DNA of 64,000 bases from Rutidosis leptorrhynchoides (GCF_046630445.1 NC_092339.1:54049501-54113500), one strand, 5' to 3'; shown: positions 47,457-59,575, counted from the first letter of the stretch. Notes: generated by a model from the sequence alone, not told the origin. Program-made: numbers and translations.

Positions 47457-47545
47457 CCTAATCCCTAAACCCCAAACCCTAAACCCTAAACCATAAACCC
47501 TAAACGTTATACCCTAAACTTCAAACCCTAAACAATATACCATAA
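47457..47545 (+). repeat. Degenerate telomere-like tract, piece 2
   Basis: CCCTAAACC variants start with the right TSD of L2 (CCTAA 47457-47461) and end with the left TSD of the solo LTR (CATAA 47541-47545). It is a remnant of the same tract as 16441-16568. Confidence 0.85.
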
Positions 47546-47959
47546 TGTGATGACCCGGAAATTTTTGACCAAATTTAAACTTAATCTTTGTATGATTAAC
47601 ATTTTCGACACGATAAGCAAAGTCTGTAAAACTGAATCTCAAAATTTTTGAACTACTTTTATATATTTAAATACCCTTCGGTTATTTTCGACGATTCGCG
47701 AACAATTATATGTAAATAGATACATATATACTATAACTTGAAAAGGTAACAATGTATTAATTATTTGATACCGTACATTAAATTTATTGGTTTAAATATC
47801 TATTTGAATATATATGATAAGTTGAAATATTTATTATTAAAATTTATTTATAAATAACTTCCAATGTGTATTTAAAAACTGATTTATGTATATTAAAAAA
47901 AATATATACATATATATAATTTCAAGTTATTTAGTAAACGATAGTAACATTTTCAAATT

Positions 47960-48080
47960 GCTACAGTACCCAAAATGCTACAGTGTTTTCGAAAATCACT
48001 ATTTGCTACAGTGAAATTGACTTTGCTACAGTGAATTGCTACAGTAAAAATTGACTTTGCTACAGTAACTTTGCTACAGT
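47960..48080 (+). repeat. Seven interspersed GCTACAGT repeats
   Basis: GCTACAGT appears seven times in 121 bp, mostly as TTTGCTACAGTRAA, with spacers such as AATTGACT. Spacing is irregular, so it is not a simple microsatellite. Confidence 0.9.
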
Positions 48081-48462
48081 AAACACTATTTTAAAATGTA
48101 TTTCAAAAAACATAGTGAGACGATGATTTATAGAAGTAAATGACCAAAACACTCAAATGTATAAGTTATATTTTGAGAGGTATAATTTAGGGATAATCTA
48201 AGTCTATATTTTGACAAGTGTACGTGTTACAAAACGTAAAATGCTAGTTTTCTAAACGTACGAAAATGCGTTTGAAAATCCGGAACCGGGACCCGAGTCA
48301 AGAAGAAACGCCCGACGCAACGGACCAAAAATATCTAGTCTACTATGCACAAGAATAAAATATAATATATAAATAATTATATTAATTATTTATATATTTA
48401 TATTTATTTTATATTATGTCGACAAGCTAGGAGCCAAAACAATGTGAGCTGTCCCTGGTCCT

Positions 48463-48508
48463 CATGCGAGTCGCATGGCCAGAAGGCCATTTCCATGCGA
48501 GTCGCATG
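48463..48508. repeat. Triple palindrome block in the solo LTR
   Basis: CATGCGA-G-TCGCATG (48463-48477) and the same 15-mer again (48494-48508) flank ATGGCC-AGAA-GGCCAT (48475-48490). All arms are perfect. Confidence 0.9.
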
Positions 48509-48601
48509 ACTCCAGATTCCAGGCCAGGTACTATAAATTCAGGTGTTTTGCTCGGATGAAAAATCAAACACACATACACAAATATATATTACTCCGTATA
48601 A

Positions 48602-48638
<37 letters not shown>

Positions 48639-49899
48639 GATTATTAATTATTAATCTTATTAATCTTATTATTAGTATTATTATTTTTGCGATACAAAAA
48701 TAATAATGTACATAAAATATTACGACGGAGTACTGTCCAAGTAATTTTCAAAACGAGTTTCCGAGCGAGCTAGAGCTAAGAAAAATATGGGTTATTGTCA
48801 AGGAGGTTATGGGTAATGTTCGGGGGTATTTTTGTGAATCAAACCTCGTGTTTATTATCTCCGATGCGTCTACATGCTTTCCTACAATATTGTATATCAA
48901 TATTAAACAGTGAGTTCAATTGATCCCTTTTTATACATATTTTCGGGCTGAGAATACATGCAAATCCTTTATTAACTAATTTACAATATTTATATGCGTG
49001 AGTTTCATTTGCTCCCTTTTTAATTGCTTTTGCAAACTATATTTTGGGCTGAGAATACATGCACGTTATTTTAAACGCAATGGATACAAGTACATACTAA
49101 ATTCTACACTGAGTTTGAACCGAAAATCCCTTAGCTTTGGTAACTAGTAACTGCCGGTTATAAGAACTGGTGGGCGCGAGTAGTTATATATGGATCCATA
49201 GGGCTTGATATCCCCGTCCGAGCTAGAGCACTAGCCTTTTAACGGACGTATGCTATTTGAGAAGCGTACACGTTGGTTTGCGTGTATTATTAAGATGATT
49301 ATACAAAGGGTACAAATTATATAAGCATTAAAGTTTAGTTACCAGGGTGCTCAATTTTGTAGAACCGATTGATAAACGTTTCGGATGAAACAACTGAAAT
49401 CTTGTGATCCACCTTTTATGTAAAACCTATTGATAAACGTTTTGAATAAAACAACTGAACTTTTGTAATCCACATTGATATACGGATTATGTGTAATATT
49501 AAAACTATGAACTCACCAACCTTTGTGTTGACACTTGAAGCATGTTTATTCTCAGGTTTCTAGAAGTCTTCCGCTGTTTGCTTATATGTTAGACAAGCTA
49601 TGTGCATGGAGTCATACATGGCATATTTTTCAAGGAAACGTTGCATTCACCAAATCATCACCATGTATCTTATTTTGACTGTACTGTCAACGGAAGTACT
49701 ATTGTAAACTCTTATTTACAGTGATTGTCTATATGTAGAAATCATCAGATGTTGAAAACCTTTGATTTAAATATTCATTTATGGTGTGCCTTTTCAAAAG
49801 AATGCAATGTTTACAAAACGTATCATATAGAGGTCAAATACCTCGCAATGAAATCAATGAATGACGTATTGTCCATATGGATTTGGAGCGATCGTCACA

Positions 49900-49985
49900 C
49901 ATAAACCCGAAACCCTAAACCATAAACCATATACCCTAAACTCTAAAACATAGGCCCTAAACCCTAAATCATAAACCCTAAACCG
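49900..49985 (+). repeat. Degenerate telomere-like tract, piece 3
   Basis: The tract continues after the right TSD of the solo LTR with CCCTAAACC and CCATATACCC variants, then passes into the gene fragment near 49986. Confidence 0.8.
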
Positions 49986-50171
49986 TGAACTCCTGATAAG
50001 CTAGCCAAAATCCAAGGAAGTTGTTCAAATCTATCATCATATGCTGCCTCTTCAATCACTTTACTTATAAATTCCTGGGTTGACAGGGGTTGATCACCCT
50101 GGTTAAATTCACCATGGCTTATACGTCGTAGAGTATCATGGAGTATACAAGCCGAACCTAGAATATTGAAA
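49986..50171 (-). pseudogene. Exon-like fragment of an unrecognised plant gene
   Basis: On the minus strand, after a plausible acceptor (CCCTCCAG at about 50172), about 60 codons are open. They look like real protein: FNILGSACILHDTLRRISHG, GDQPLSTQEFISKVIEEAAY and RFEQLPWILASLSG. The composition is mixed and balanced, unlike surrounding repeats. I do not recognise the family. It ends at the telomere-like tract with no clear donor site, so it is probably a captured or truncated exon. Confidence 0.5.
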
Positions 50172-50300
50172 CTGGAGGGTTGGTTTACCGTTTACCTGTT
50201 AAACCCTACACATTAGATTATAAACCATCAAACCTAACCACTATAACCCAAACCATACTAATTACTTCAACTTATTCGTAACGAGTTAGTTCATAGTCAT

Positions 50301-50505
50301 CAGAGACGGATCTTGAACGACTTTAGCGGGAGGGCCAAAATAATTTCAAAAACTTATATATGAAAAATTCTAAAATCTTGGAGGGACTATTATATAAAAT
50401 ATTTATATTTTAGATCTCAGAAAATAAAATTTATACTAAGAGAACAAATTTTTGGAGAGGCCACTGCTCACCCGTGCCACCCCAAAGATACGTACGTTGA
50501 TAGTC
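50301..50505. other. Possible small transposon remnant
   Basis: The segment begins near GACGGATCTTGAACG, with AGCGGGAGGGCC, and ends near GGCCACTGCTCACCCG and GCCACCCCAAAGATACG. The ends are loosely inverted relative to one another. The class is not certain. Confidence 0.3.
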
Positions 50506-50558
50506 GTAACATATTTTGATTAGGGTCTTACATTTTCTTCACCATAAATAAATAGAAG

Positions 50559-51011
50559 TATATAACAGAGTCGTGTCTCATTTTCATAATAATCTCAAAA
50601 CAACATATCACATAATCTCATATTATTTCATCATCATCCTTATCATCGTTTATTCTTTAAGAACAACATCAGAATCATTTTTCTTCTTCATCCTTACTGT
50701 TACAAAATTCATCACTATCACTTGAGAAGTTACACATCTCACATCTAATACAGTACTCGTTCCACACTTTTCTTCCCATCTTCTCCTTCCACACTATCCC
50801 TGCTGATTTCGTCAACACCACCGACGCCGGTCAACCTAAACCCTATATCAAAAATTCAGTCCACATCTATCTTCTTCGCGTTTTAGGTATGCATCTTTTC
50901 TTCTTTTCCCCTTCGATTTTCATGCTGCGCTCCGGAAGTCGACCCATTGTCTTCAATTTTTCGGGTGTAATTTTGTATCTATATTTGGTCACCCATTATC
51001 TTTTTCTTCTT

Positions 51012-51042
<31 letters not shown>

Positions 51043-52463
51043 CCCATTTTCAGGCTGAGATTCGGAAGTCAATTTGTTGGGAGTGTTATATGTTTGTTCA
51101 GTTGAACTGCAAGATACGATTATACGAACTTGTTTAGTTCTTTTTGTAAATGCGTTTTTATTGTGAACTAGTTGATTAGTCTAGTATATATGGGATATCG
51201 TTAAATCCAAGGTTATTTTGGGTTGTATCAACCTGACCCAGGTGTAACTTAGCATGCCTTTTATGGTTAAATCTGATGTCTCTTAGAAAAAGCCTAAACC
51301 AGGTTGTCTAATAGATTTTTGAAATTGATCATACAGACATAATTATATCTATCAAAATTTTACTCGATCTTAATTATATCTTAACTCTTTTCACCTGATC
51401 TTGCAGATTCAAACCAAGTTTCAATGATTGAGGATAAGTTACAGGTACTAATTTTTGTTATAAATCATGATCTCATAGTGTTATTTTAAGCAATTACTAG
51501 TAGTATTGAGTAGAACATAGCTTCGTTAGTTGATTAGCTTGTTTATTTGATGATTTTTGCTGTAGTCAATGTTAATTAGACTATAGTCAAATGCTATTAT
51601 TTTGATTTTATCAGATATGTTAGTTTGTATAATCATTAACTATTGATTGATTTTGATTTTCATTAGTTCAACTCGGAATAATAAGTTTGATATTTAACCG
51701 GTCGCGCTGATAAAAAAGCATTTTTATTGAAGTAATTTGGTCAATCAGTTAACTGACTTTGATAATCTTATTTTAGGGGTTCTGTTTTACATTTTTGTAT
51801 AAAGTATGAATTTAGTTGTATTCAGGTTGTTTAATAGGGCCTGCACACCATTGATCATTTGGCCATTCAGTAATGTCAATTGTTGTGGTATGAATGTGGA
51901 TTTAAGGAACTCATGTAATGTAAAGTTGCTATGTCGAAATTTTGGTTGTTATAATATTAAAATCCTTTTTGGTGTCTATTTGGGTAATTATGACCCGTTT
52001 GACTAATTGAGAGTCAAATCAGGCATTTGTTAATTTAGACATGTCTTATATGTTATATTGAGTAAATTAACAGGTTTTGGTATTTTAAAAATGAGTATCG
52101 GGTGTATTTTGGTTAAAGAGCAAGATTTGACCCATTTGGTAATGACTCTCGGGCCTACTTTGTGAACTCCTAAAATGAAATCGAGTCTGCAACTAGGAGA
52201 CAGATTCAGAACAATGTAACAACTTCTAACACATAACCCTCGGTCTTTCAAAGTTGGCCTATAACGGCACATATATATTTTGTTGCTGTGAATTTGATAC
52301 TTGAAAACATGTGATTTGGCTGGCTTAGTTTTCCTTTTTTCATCTTAAGTATGCGTTGGAGTTCCTTCTGCTCTATTTCGGGAATTTATATGCCAGCCAG
52401 ACTCTGATACAGGCAGCCTTCGTAGACCATCTCATGAATTCTTTGTTCGTCTAGAACCCGAAG
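50559..52463 (+). CDS. 5' part of a candidate host gene (promoter, leader exons, first coding exons)
   Basis: TATATAA (50559-50565) precedes a CT-rich leader. A donor after TTTTAG at 50886 and an acceptor at 51053 (after a long T run) suggest a leader intron. A 38-bp exon (51407-51444) has ATG at 51424 (MIEDKLQ) and ends CAG before GTACT. An acceptor at 52396 joins in frame to an exon reading PDSDTGSLRRPSHEFFVRLE and ending at 52463 before GTAGAC. I do not recognise the protein, and no further exon was found before the L4 LTR. It may be a truncated or captured gene start. Confidence 0.4.
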
Positions 52464-53178
52464 GTAGACATCCGCCTTTTTACTAATTATAATGCCAATG
52501 CCACTCTTTTTATTTATAAGTACGATGTAGTAGAAATGGGTTTAAATTTGCATTTTTAAGTGTGATGGGATTAAAGCGTTATAAGTTGGCTGACTTGAAA
52601 TTGATTATAACGATCTTTTTATTAATAAAATACACTAACTGTAAGTTTAAGTAGTGGTTTTTTGAGTTCAATAAGATTTTTTTAGGGGTCCACTAATAAG
52701 TTTAGGAGTATCTCCATTATCAGTAATTTCATTGTAAAGGAGACATTTTTGTAACTACATTCCATTGTTACTTCTTCATTTTTGTGTATGCTGCTACAGT
52801 GAATAATATTTTTCGTGGTCAACTACATTTGGGATGCAACATTACCTTAAAAGTCAGCTTGATGGTAGCAACCTGCGTTTATATATTAATGTTGTTTTCT
52901 TACGTTCCATGTTGATGTATATGCTGGTTCGGAAAGCATAATGTTTAGTATGTTGCTAAAGTGTAATGTTGTGTTGTTGATCATAAGAGGAATAGCCTAG
53001 ACAATCAGCAAACCCAAACAAACTCTACGTATGTAATGAAACAAATAATATAATCGCATTGCCATTTTGTCTTTATAAATATGTAATGTTTATTGGATAT
53101 TATGACCATTTATCTACTTATATCAGATCCTATTAATGACCACCAGGACGGCAGGACCTAACATACCTAAACTGCAAC
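52464..53178. other. AT-rich stretch without identified gene
   Basis: Intron-like or intergenic sequence. No ORF, repeat or clear splice-flanked exon could be supported. Confidence 0.4.
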
Positions 53179-53207
53179 CGCCGCGACGCGCGCCCAGACT
53201 AAACTAG
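53179..53207 (+). mobile_element. Helitron-like 3' terminus
   Basis: A GC-rich palindromic core (GCCGCGACGCGCGCC, with CGCG-A-CGCG) is followed nine bases later by CTAG and then T. Plant Helitrons end in a short GC hairpin, about 10 bases and CTRR, inserting before T. The 5' TC end was not located. Confidence 0.45.
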
Positions 53208-53429
53208 TTATGACTATATGGCAAAGCTTATATTTAAAATTTTGTGTAATTCCGCAATATACTAATGAGAACCGGTCGGTTTATCTTTTACACAAGGTAC
53301 CTTTGTGTTTTAAATTGCTCACAATGGACAATTGAGTCTCTTTCATTCATTCACCCTTATTTGTTAGATATCGTAAATTGCATTTTTCACTCGAGGTCAC
53401 CCTATCTCACTTGATTAATGCATGTTATT

Positions 53430-53640
53430 GTAGAATGTCTTGGTGGTTGAGTGAACTTTGAAGTTACGGGTGGTCACAAGTTCAATTCTTGATCAAGTCT
53501 TTATTTATTTATTTTGTGTGATCTTGTTGTCATGTATTTTTAATTTTTGAAACAAAAATGACAAAAGAGGGATTTGAACCCAGGTAAATCAATTGAAAAG
53601 GTCACACATAAACCACTAGACTATCAATGCTTTTGAATAC
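53430..53640. mobile_element. Two SINE-like tRNA-related units in inverted arrangement
   Basis: Plus strand: TTGGTGGTTGAGTGAA (near 53440) and CAAGTTCAATTCTTG (near 53477) resemble A and B boxes. Minus strand: TAGTCTAGTGGTTTAT (53612-53627) and GGGTTCAAATCC (53570-53581) do the same. The units face each other and could fold partly. Confidence 0.45.
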
Positions 53641-53712
53641 TAAATGGAAGTTCAATTATATAATACATGAATCATTTTTGTAACAAAAGTGAAATAATAC
53701 GACTTAAATAGT

Positions 53713-53912
53713 AAATGTCATAAGTGCATTTTTTCGCAACCACAATTTAAGGGTCCTATGATAATTAGGACCTTAAATACCCAAGCGTCTTATTGTTATG
53801 ACCTTATATCTTGTTGTTCACTCATTATGAGACATCAACAAGATAATGTCCTGATAAGTCCATTTTTATGCAACCACAATCTAAGGGTCTCATGATAATT
53901 AGGACCTTAAAT
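53713..53912. repeat. Direct repeats of about 58 bp around a 10-bp-stem hairpin
   Basis: A block ending TGATAATTAGGACCTTAAAT occurs at about 53717-53779 and again at 53852-53912. Between them TATCTTGTTG (53807-53816) and CAACAAGATA (53836-53845) form a perfect stem. The L4 LTR starts right after the second repeat. Confidence 0.7.
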
Positions 53913-55333
53913 TGTAGTGACCCGGAAAATTTCGACTAATTTTAAACCAAATCTCGATACGATTTAATATTTCACGATAAACAAAGTCTGTAAGGTTGAG
54001 TCTCAAAAATTTTGAACTGTATTCATATATTCATTTGACCTTCGGCTGCTCTCGACGATTCACGAACAATTAATTGTAAATAGATATGTGTGTATGTATA
54101 TATAAATAATAATTCGAAATATAATTTGAAGTATTATATGTTGTTGTTATTAAAAAAATTAATAAGATAAAAATAGGATATTTTAATAATTATTATTTGA
54201 AATATATTTATATATATAAATAAAGTATATTAAAAATAAATATTAAATGATTGTAATACTCGTTAGACGTTTCGATTATTAATTAGACAAGTTTAATTCG
54301 AACTTATATGATTTTAAAATAAATGGTGATCCGAAAATGAGTTCTATAAATTTTAGGCTTACTAAAAATGTATTTAGGATCTAGTTATTAAATTTTAGAA
54401 CTTTTTATATTTTACCCAGAATTGAGAGGGACAGTTGATGTAATTTTTATTTAATAAGTTAATGATCGAATTTTATACCATAATGACAAAAATAAATAAA
54501 TATAGTTAATTTAAAAATATGAGATTTTTCTGAACACTTTTATCCGCCACTAAATAAATACGAAATCCAATCCGTGAAAGGAATAGTAGACGACGGCTAA
54601 GAATTCACACGTTTATAATTTAAATTATATTATAATTATTATTATATTATTATTATTATTCGAATCTATCGTTTGCAAGATATTTAAATTTCTGTTTTTG
54701 TTTGCATACAACCTATCTCTTCTATCTCTTCTAACTAATCTATATTCGTACAGACCCACACAAACACATCCCTCACACTCTCACACTTTCTGTAAAGTAT
54801 CATATTGATACTGTGAAATATTATCATTATTTAAACTCACTTATTTGTGATCAAACCCAACTAACCAACCAAACACATAAACACACACTCGTGTTCTTTA
54901 TATTCAAGTTATCTTCTCTATCAACCCTTCAAATCTTCTTTCTTTCTTCCGGTTTCTGTGAACTAACTCGACACTTGAAAACAACCTGCAATCTCACCAA
55001 TTTATGTTTTCTATTCTTTGGTTCGTTTATGACCATGAAAACCATAACCCTTTTATTTAATCCAGTTCGCCACCTTTCATCACCACCCTCGTTACCATCT
55101 CCTTTCTTCTTCTTCTCCATCACCATTCACTAACCACTTTTTATGATCGAAATCAACCACCACCAAATAACTATCATCTTCAACCTTAAACCCACCATTT
55201 ATTCTTTCTTTCTTGTTCTATGAACCAACCCGAACACCACCTTCAACCACCAAACCCATCGTTATTCTACTACCATCGATCTGTTTCTATTGTCGATAAA
55301 ACCCCACGAACCACCATTTATTTACAGCTGAGC
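53913..55333 (+). mobile_element. L4: LTR fragment of the L family
   Basis: It starts TGTAGTGACCCGG and follows the L1 LTR closely for the first kilobase (for example CGACGATTCACGAACAATTA). It is cut at 55333 by CH2. The rest would lie beyond the window. The predicted left TSD is TAAAT (53908-53912). Small ORFs in its pyrimidine-rich part are not convincing. Confidence 0.8.
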
Positions 55334-57338
55334 TGTAATAACCCAACCCAATATACAATCGATCACGCGGAAATATTTAATAATTTTTTTTTCTTTGAGC
55401 AGCCATTTGCGCGGCGCGCCATCCCCTTGCGCGGCGCGCAAAAGGGGCCTGGCAGCCCGCTGTCCAAAAATCTCATTTTAGCGAAAAAGATCACCCACTT
55501 CCCGACGTATTTAGACAAAACGCTTTTCATAACATATTCATATATGAAAAACTAACACGTTCCATTCATAAATAAGTTTTACGAACCCGGGCCCACATAT
55601 GCCCAATTTACGAGTTTCGTACAATTTATAAGTTTCGACCACAAAAAGTTTAATTGCCAAACGTCACTAGAGCATGGTGTTTGGGGTTAAACTACCCAAA
55701 TCTTGGTCGAACTTTCAAAAAGCTAAAACCCCCGAGAGCCTCTAATCCAAGCGAATACCTTTGCCCTTATCCAAGCCAGATCCTAAAAAAGTAAACAACG
55801 AGAGGGTAAGTTGACGCGTAGTGAATGCAATAATTATACACATACATATATAACCTACTTACTTGCAATCACATACACAATTACCTCATACACGCTAGCA
55901 ATTTAAATGACATACCAACGCAAGATATAACGCTAAATCTCCACGACCACAAGCTAGCACAAACAATAGCATATATAACTTGAATAATATAAAATGCCAC
56001 GCTACAAACACATAACCATGGTTAACCAATAGTACAAGGGAATGGTACTTTGTATTTCCCATCGGTGTTCCCAACAACCGTTAGTGTACAACAAAGTATA
56101 ACACTAACCACAGAGTGGTATCGAACACGCGAACTTTAACCCACCCGTCACGTGAAATGTGGTATCGAACACGCGAACCTTAAACCCACACTTCACGCCC
56201 ACGCACACACACATATGGTATGACATCGGACACGCGAACTTTAACCCATACCACATGCTAATACGATGCGGTATCGAACACGTGAACCTTAACCCACATC
56301 GTACCCTACACAAGTAAATACATTATATACACACATGTATAATCATTCCACTCAACTTAAACGCCTTTAGTGAAAAGCGTAACCGAGCTTGCAACCTTCA
56401 ATGTAACGTACCTATTACATTATGCATATTATTAAACACAAACTCAAGTTGGTCAACCAACCAAATCCCCATTCTAGTGTTATTTTGACCCATGGTGCAA
56501 TTCCGACCCATTTGCACCCTTAACCCTAATACTTGGGTCAACATCACCAAAACCCTAACACTAGTCCAATATGGCCTTAAAGACTCTTCAACACAAAGTT
56601 AAGCATCATTCACTTACATTAACCAACTTAGGTCCATTATTACCCATTTGACCATTTAAAGTTAACACACCCATTTCGGGTCATCCACTAACCCACATAA
56701 CACCCATTTACTTATCTCTAGGTGTGTTAGTAATTAATTAACCAATTTAGAGCTCATAAACCACAATTAATACTTGAAACCCTAGATTACTTGCTATTGA
56801 GTCCTCATAACCCAATCTTACCTAAGAACACCCAAAATCACCAAAAATGAGTTTTATGTTCATCACTTACCCCAAACCCTAACCCTTAAGCAAATTAAAA
56901 TAAAGAAATCAAGGTTAGAACATACCACTACAACCAAAACGTAGCTAGCGGATAGATGAACAACTTTAAAACACGCACTAAGGCCCGAAATCAACTTCTT
57001 CTTCCTTTATTCAAGCTTTCTCTCTCCCAAAATGGGTTTCTCTCTCTAAACTTGAAGTGGAGGTGGAGGAGTAGTTGAAAGTGAAGTAATGAGGCTCAAC
57101 AAACTGATCTTGAGCCTTAAAGTCGGTCTTAAGTGATTTTACCAAAAATCCCCTCTAAAATATCTAATTTAAAAAGGGAGTGAGCTGTCTCAGCAGTAGT
57201 GCGCGGCGCGCACTTCTCTTTGCGTGGCGCGCAAAAGCACCTGGGTAGATTCTGCTTCATATCTAAAATATACAACGAAACCCAAACTTCAAGTATCTTA
57301 TTTACACATATGTACGCTACAAATATTTGGGTCTTACA
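55334..57338 (-). mobile_element. CH2 3' LTR (reverse)
   Basis: The plus strand starts TGTAATAACCCAACCC and ends GGGTCTTACA, the reverse complement of a CH1-type LTR. Odd palindromes TTGCGCG-G-CGCGCAA (55427-55441) and GTGCGCG-G-CGCGCAC (57199-57213) lie near the two ends. A hairpin array is at 56046-56303. The predicted left TSD is TGAGC (55329-55333). CH2 is a diverged relative of CH1. Confidence 0.85.
56046..56303 (-). repeat. Hairpin array in the CH2 LTR
   Basis: The constant segment TATCGAACACGCGAAC recurs with different flanking arms: CGTGAAATGTGG/CCACACTTCACG (56151-56197), CATATGGTATG/CATACCACATG (56212-56257), TACGATGCGG/CCACATCGTA (56262-56303), a weak GTGG/CCAC unit (56115-56144), and TACTTTGT/ACAAAGTA (56046-56098). 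Each good stem has one mismatch. The loop sequence differs from that of CH1. Confidence 0.75.
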
Positions 57339-57726
57339 ACTCTTCCCCACTTGAATCGGAGCGCGTCCTCGCGATCCAAGCCGCATGACAAGAGGGAAGA
57401 TAAACCAACACGAATTCTTCGGGCTCCCACGTAAACTCGGAACCTTTACTCCGACACCATTGAACTTTAAAAGTTCTCACTTCTTTATTTCTCAACCTTT
57501 TGGCCTTCTCATCTAGTATAGCAATCGACTCCTCAGTATATTCCAACTTAGTGTTTAGCTCAATCTCGTCTAATGGCACCAAGATGAATCATCCGCAAGA
57601 CACTTACGGAGATGGGAAACATGAAATGTATTATGGATCCCCGCAAGTTCTTTGGGTAATTCCAAACGATATGCAACCTCACCAACACGAGCTAAAATTT
57701 TAAATGGCCCAATAAACCGAGGAGCT
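57339..57726 (-). pseudogene. pol: CH2 integrase C-terminus with chromodomain-like end
   Basis: After the reversed polypurine tract (57339-57352), the minus strand encodes [31 protein letters not shown] residues and CLADDSSW. A 1-base loss near 57575 shifts into the frame ending ILDEKAKRLRNKEVRTFKVQ and SEFTWEPEEF. It is very similar to CH1 23780-24120. It is cut at 57726 by L3; the rest of CH2 would continue past L3, outside the window. Confidence 0.85.
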
Positions 57727-59350
57727 TGTAGAGACCCATCCTAATCCATCCGGACGAAGTCCATATCGATTATAAATGATTCACAACAGTTGATTTCATT
57801 GCGAGGTACTTGACCTCTATATGATACATTTTACAAACATTGCATTCGTTTTTGAAAAGACAATCTTTCATTACATCGAAAGTTGACGGCAGACATACCA
57901 TTTCATAATATATCTAACTATAATTGACTTAATAATAATCTTGATGAACGCAATGACTCGAATGCAACATCTTTTGAAATATGTCATGAATGACTTCAAG
58001 TAATATCTCTAAAATGAGCAAATGCACAGTGGAAGATTTCTTTCATACCTGAGAATAAACATGCTTTAAAGTGTCAACCAAAAGGTTGGTGAGTTCATTA
58101 GTTTAACATAAATAATTATTTCCATCATTTTAATAGACCAAAAGATTTTCATTTCTCATAAATATACGTCCCATGCATAGAGACAAAAATATCATTCATA
58201 TGGATTGAACACCTGGTAACCGACATTCACAATATGTATATAAGAATATCCCCATCATTCCGGGATCTTCCTTCGAACATGATATAAATTTCGAAGTACT
58301 AAAGCATCCGGTACTTTGGATGGGGCTTGTTGGGCCCAATAGATCTATTTTTAGGATTCGCGTCAATTAGGGTGTCTGTTCCCTAATTCTTAGATTACCA
58401 AACTAAATAGGGGCATATTCGGTTTAATAATCCAGCCATAGAATGTAGTTTTAAGTACTTGTGTCTATTTCGTCAAACATTTATAAAGCAGCGCATGTAT
58501 TCTCAGTCCCAAAAATATATATTGCAAAACCATTTAAAAAGGGAGCAAATGAAACTCACCTAATGTATTTTGTAGTAAAAATACATATAACGACATTTAA
58601 CAACTGAACAAAGCAGGGTTGACCTCGGATTCACGAACCTATTATTCAATTATGTATATTAATACTTGTAATGGTAATTCGAACAAATATATATAAATTT
58701 ATTAGTTGTATACTTTTTATATTAATAATATATTTGTTTCATATATTCATGTTGTTATATAAAATATAACTGTTCGTCATGTTATATGTATTAAATATAT
58801 TTTTAACACATTTATATATATCATTTGTATGTTAATAATAGTATTTATAATAAAACCAAAAATAATATTAATAGTGGTAAAAATGATAATAATTACAATA
58901 CTTAATATTACTAATGAGATAATAATATTAATAATTCTATTAATGATAATAATAATGATATTAATAATTATATTTGTAAAATATTAATTTTTTTCTGTTA
59001 ACAGTAGTTATGTTACCGATTTTAGTAATTTACATAATAATAATACTCGTGATAATACAAATAATAATACTTAAGTTAATATTAACAATTATATTATTTT
59101 TAAAAAAAATACTAATACTAATATTTACGAAAATAATAATAATTTGTACTATTTTCATAATGATAATAATCATGATCATAATTTTGATAATAATACTGAA
59201 ATGGTAAAAATTAAGTTTTTAGTAATATTTATTATAATACTAATGATAATATTATTAACATTTTACTTAATAATAATATAGAGGATGATAATAATATTAG
59301 CAATAACGATAATAATAACAATATTAATCCTACTTGTAATTACGATTATG

Positions 59351-59380
59351 ATAATAATAATAAATAACAATAATAATAAC

Positions 59381-59473
<93 letters not shown>
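59351..59473 (+). repeat. (AAT)n microsatellite in the L3 LTR
   Basis: A long AAT run at the same LTR position as in L2. Confidence 0.95.
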
Positions 59474-59474
<1 letters not shown>

Positions 59475-59524
59475 TTAATAAAAACGGTAATAACTGCCTT
59501 AATAGATTCCTAAAAAGAAAACGC

Positions 59525-59575
59525 CATGAACAGGACTCGAACCCGAGACCTCTCGCTCACCCATAATACCTCATA
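59525..59575 (-). other. tRNA-like (SINE-like) segment in the L3 LTR
   Basis: On the minus strand GAGGTCTCGGGTTCGAGTCC contains a good pol III B box, and the upstream GGTATGAGGTATTATGG is only loosely A-box-like. It is related to 34035-34105. Confidence 0.35.

Larger units (their letters stand above)
47546..49899 (+). mobile_element. SL: solo LTR of the L family
   Basis: A 2354-bp LTR starting TGTGATGACCCGG and ending GATCGTCACA, flanked by CATAA at 47541-47545 and 49900-49904, with no interior or second LTR. This is the product of recombination between two LTRs. Features are seven GCTACAGT copies (47960-48080), three back-to-back palindromes (48463-48508), an ATT run (48603-48637), a duplicated block ending GGGCTGAGAATACATGC (near 48945 and 49042), and the LTR core ACCAACCTTTGTGTTG near 49515. 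Confidence 0.93.

Noticed and set aside
53179..53195. Member of the 7-1-7 palindrome set
   Set aside because: The arms are imperfect and the context fits a Helitron end better than an LTR.
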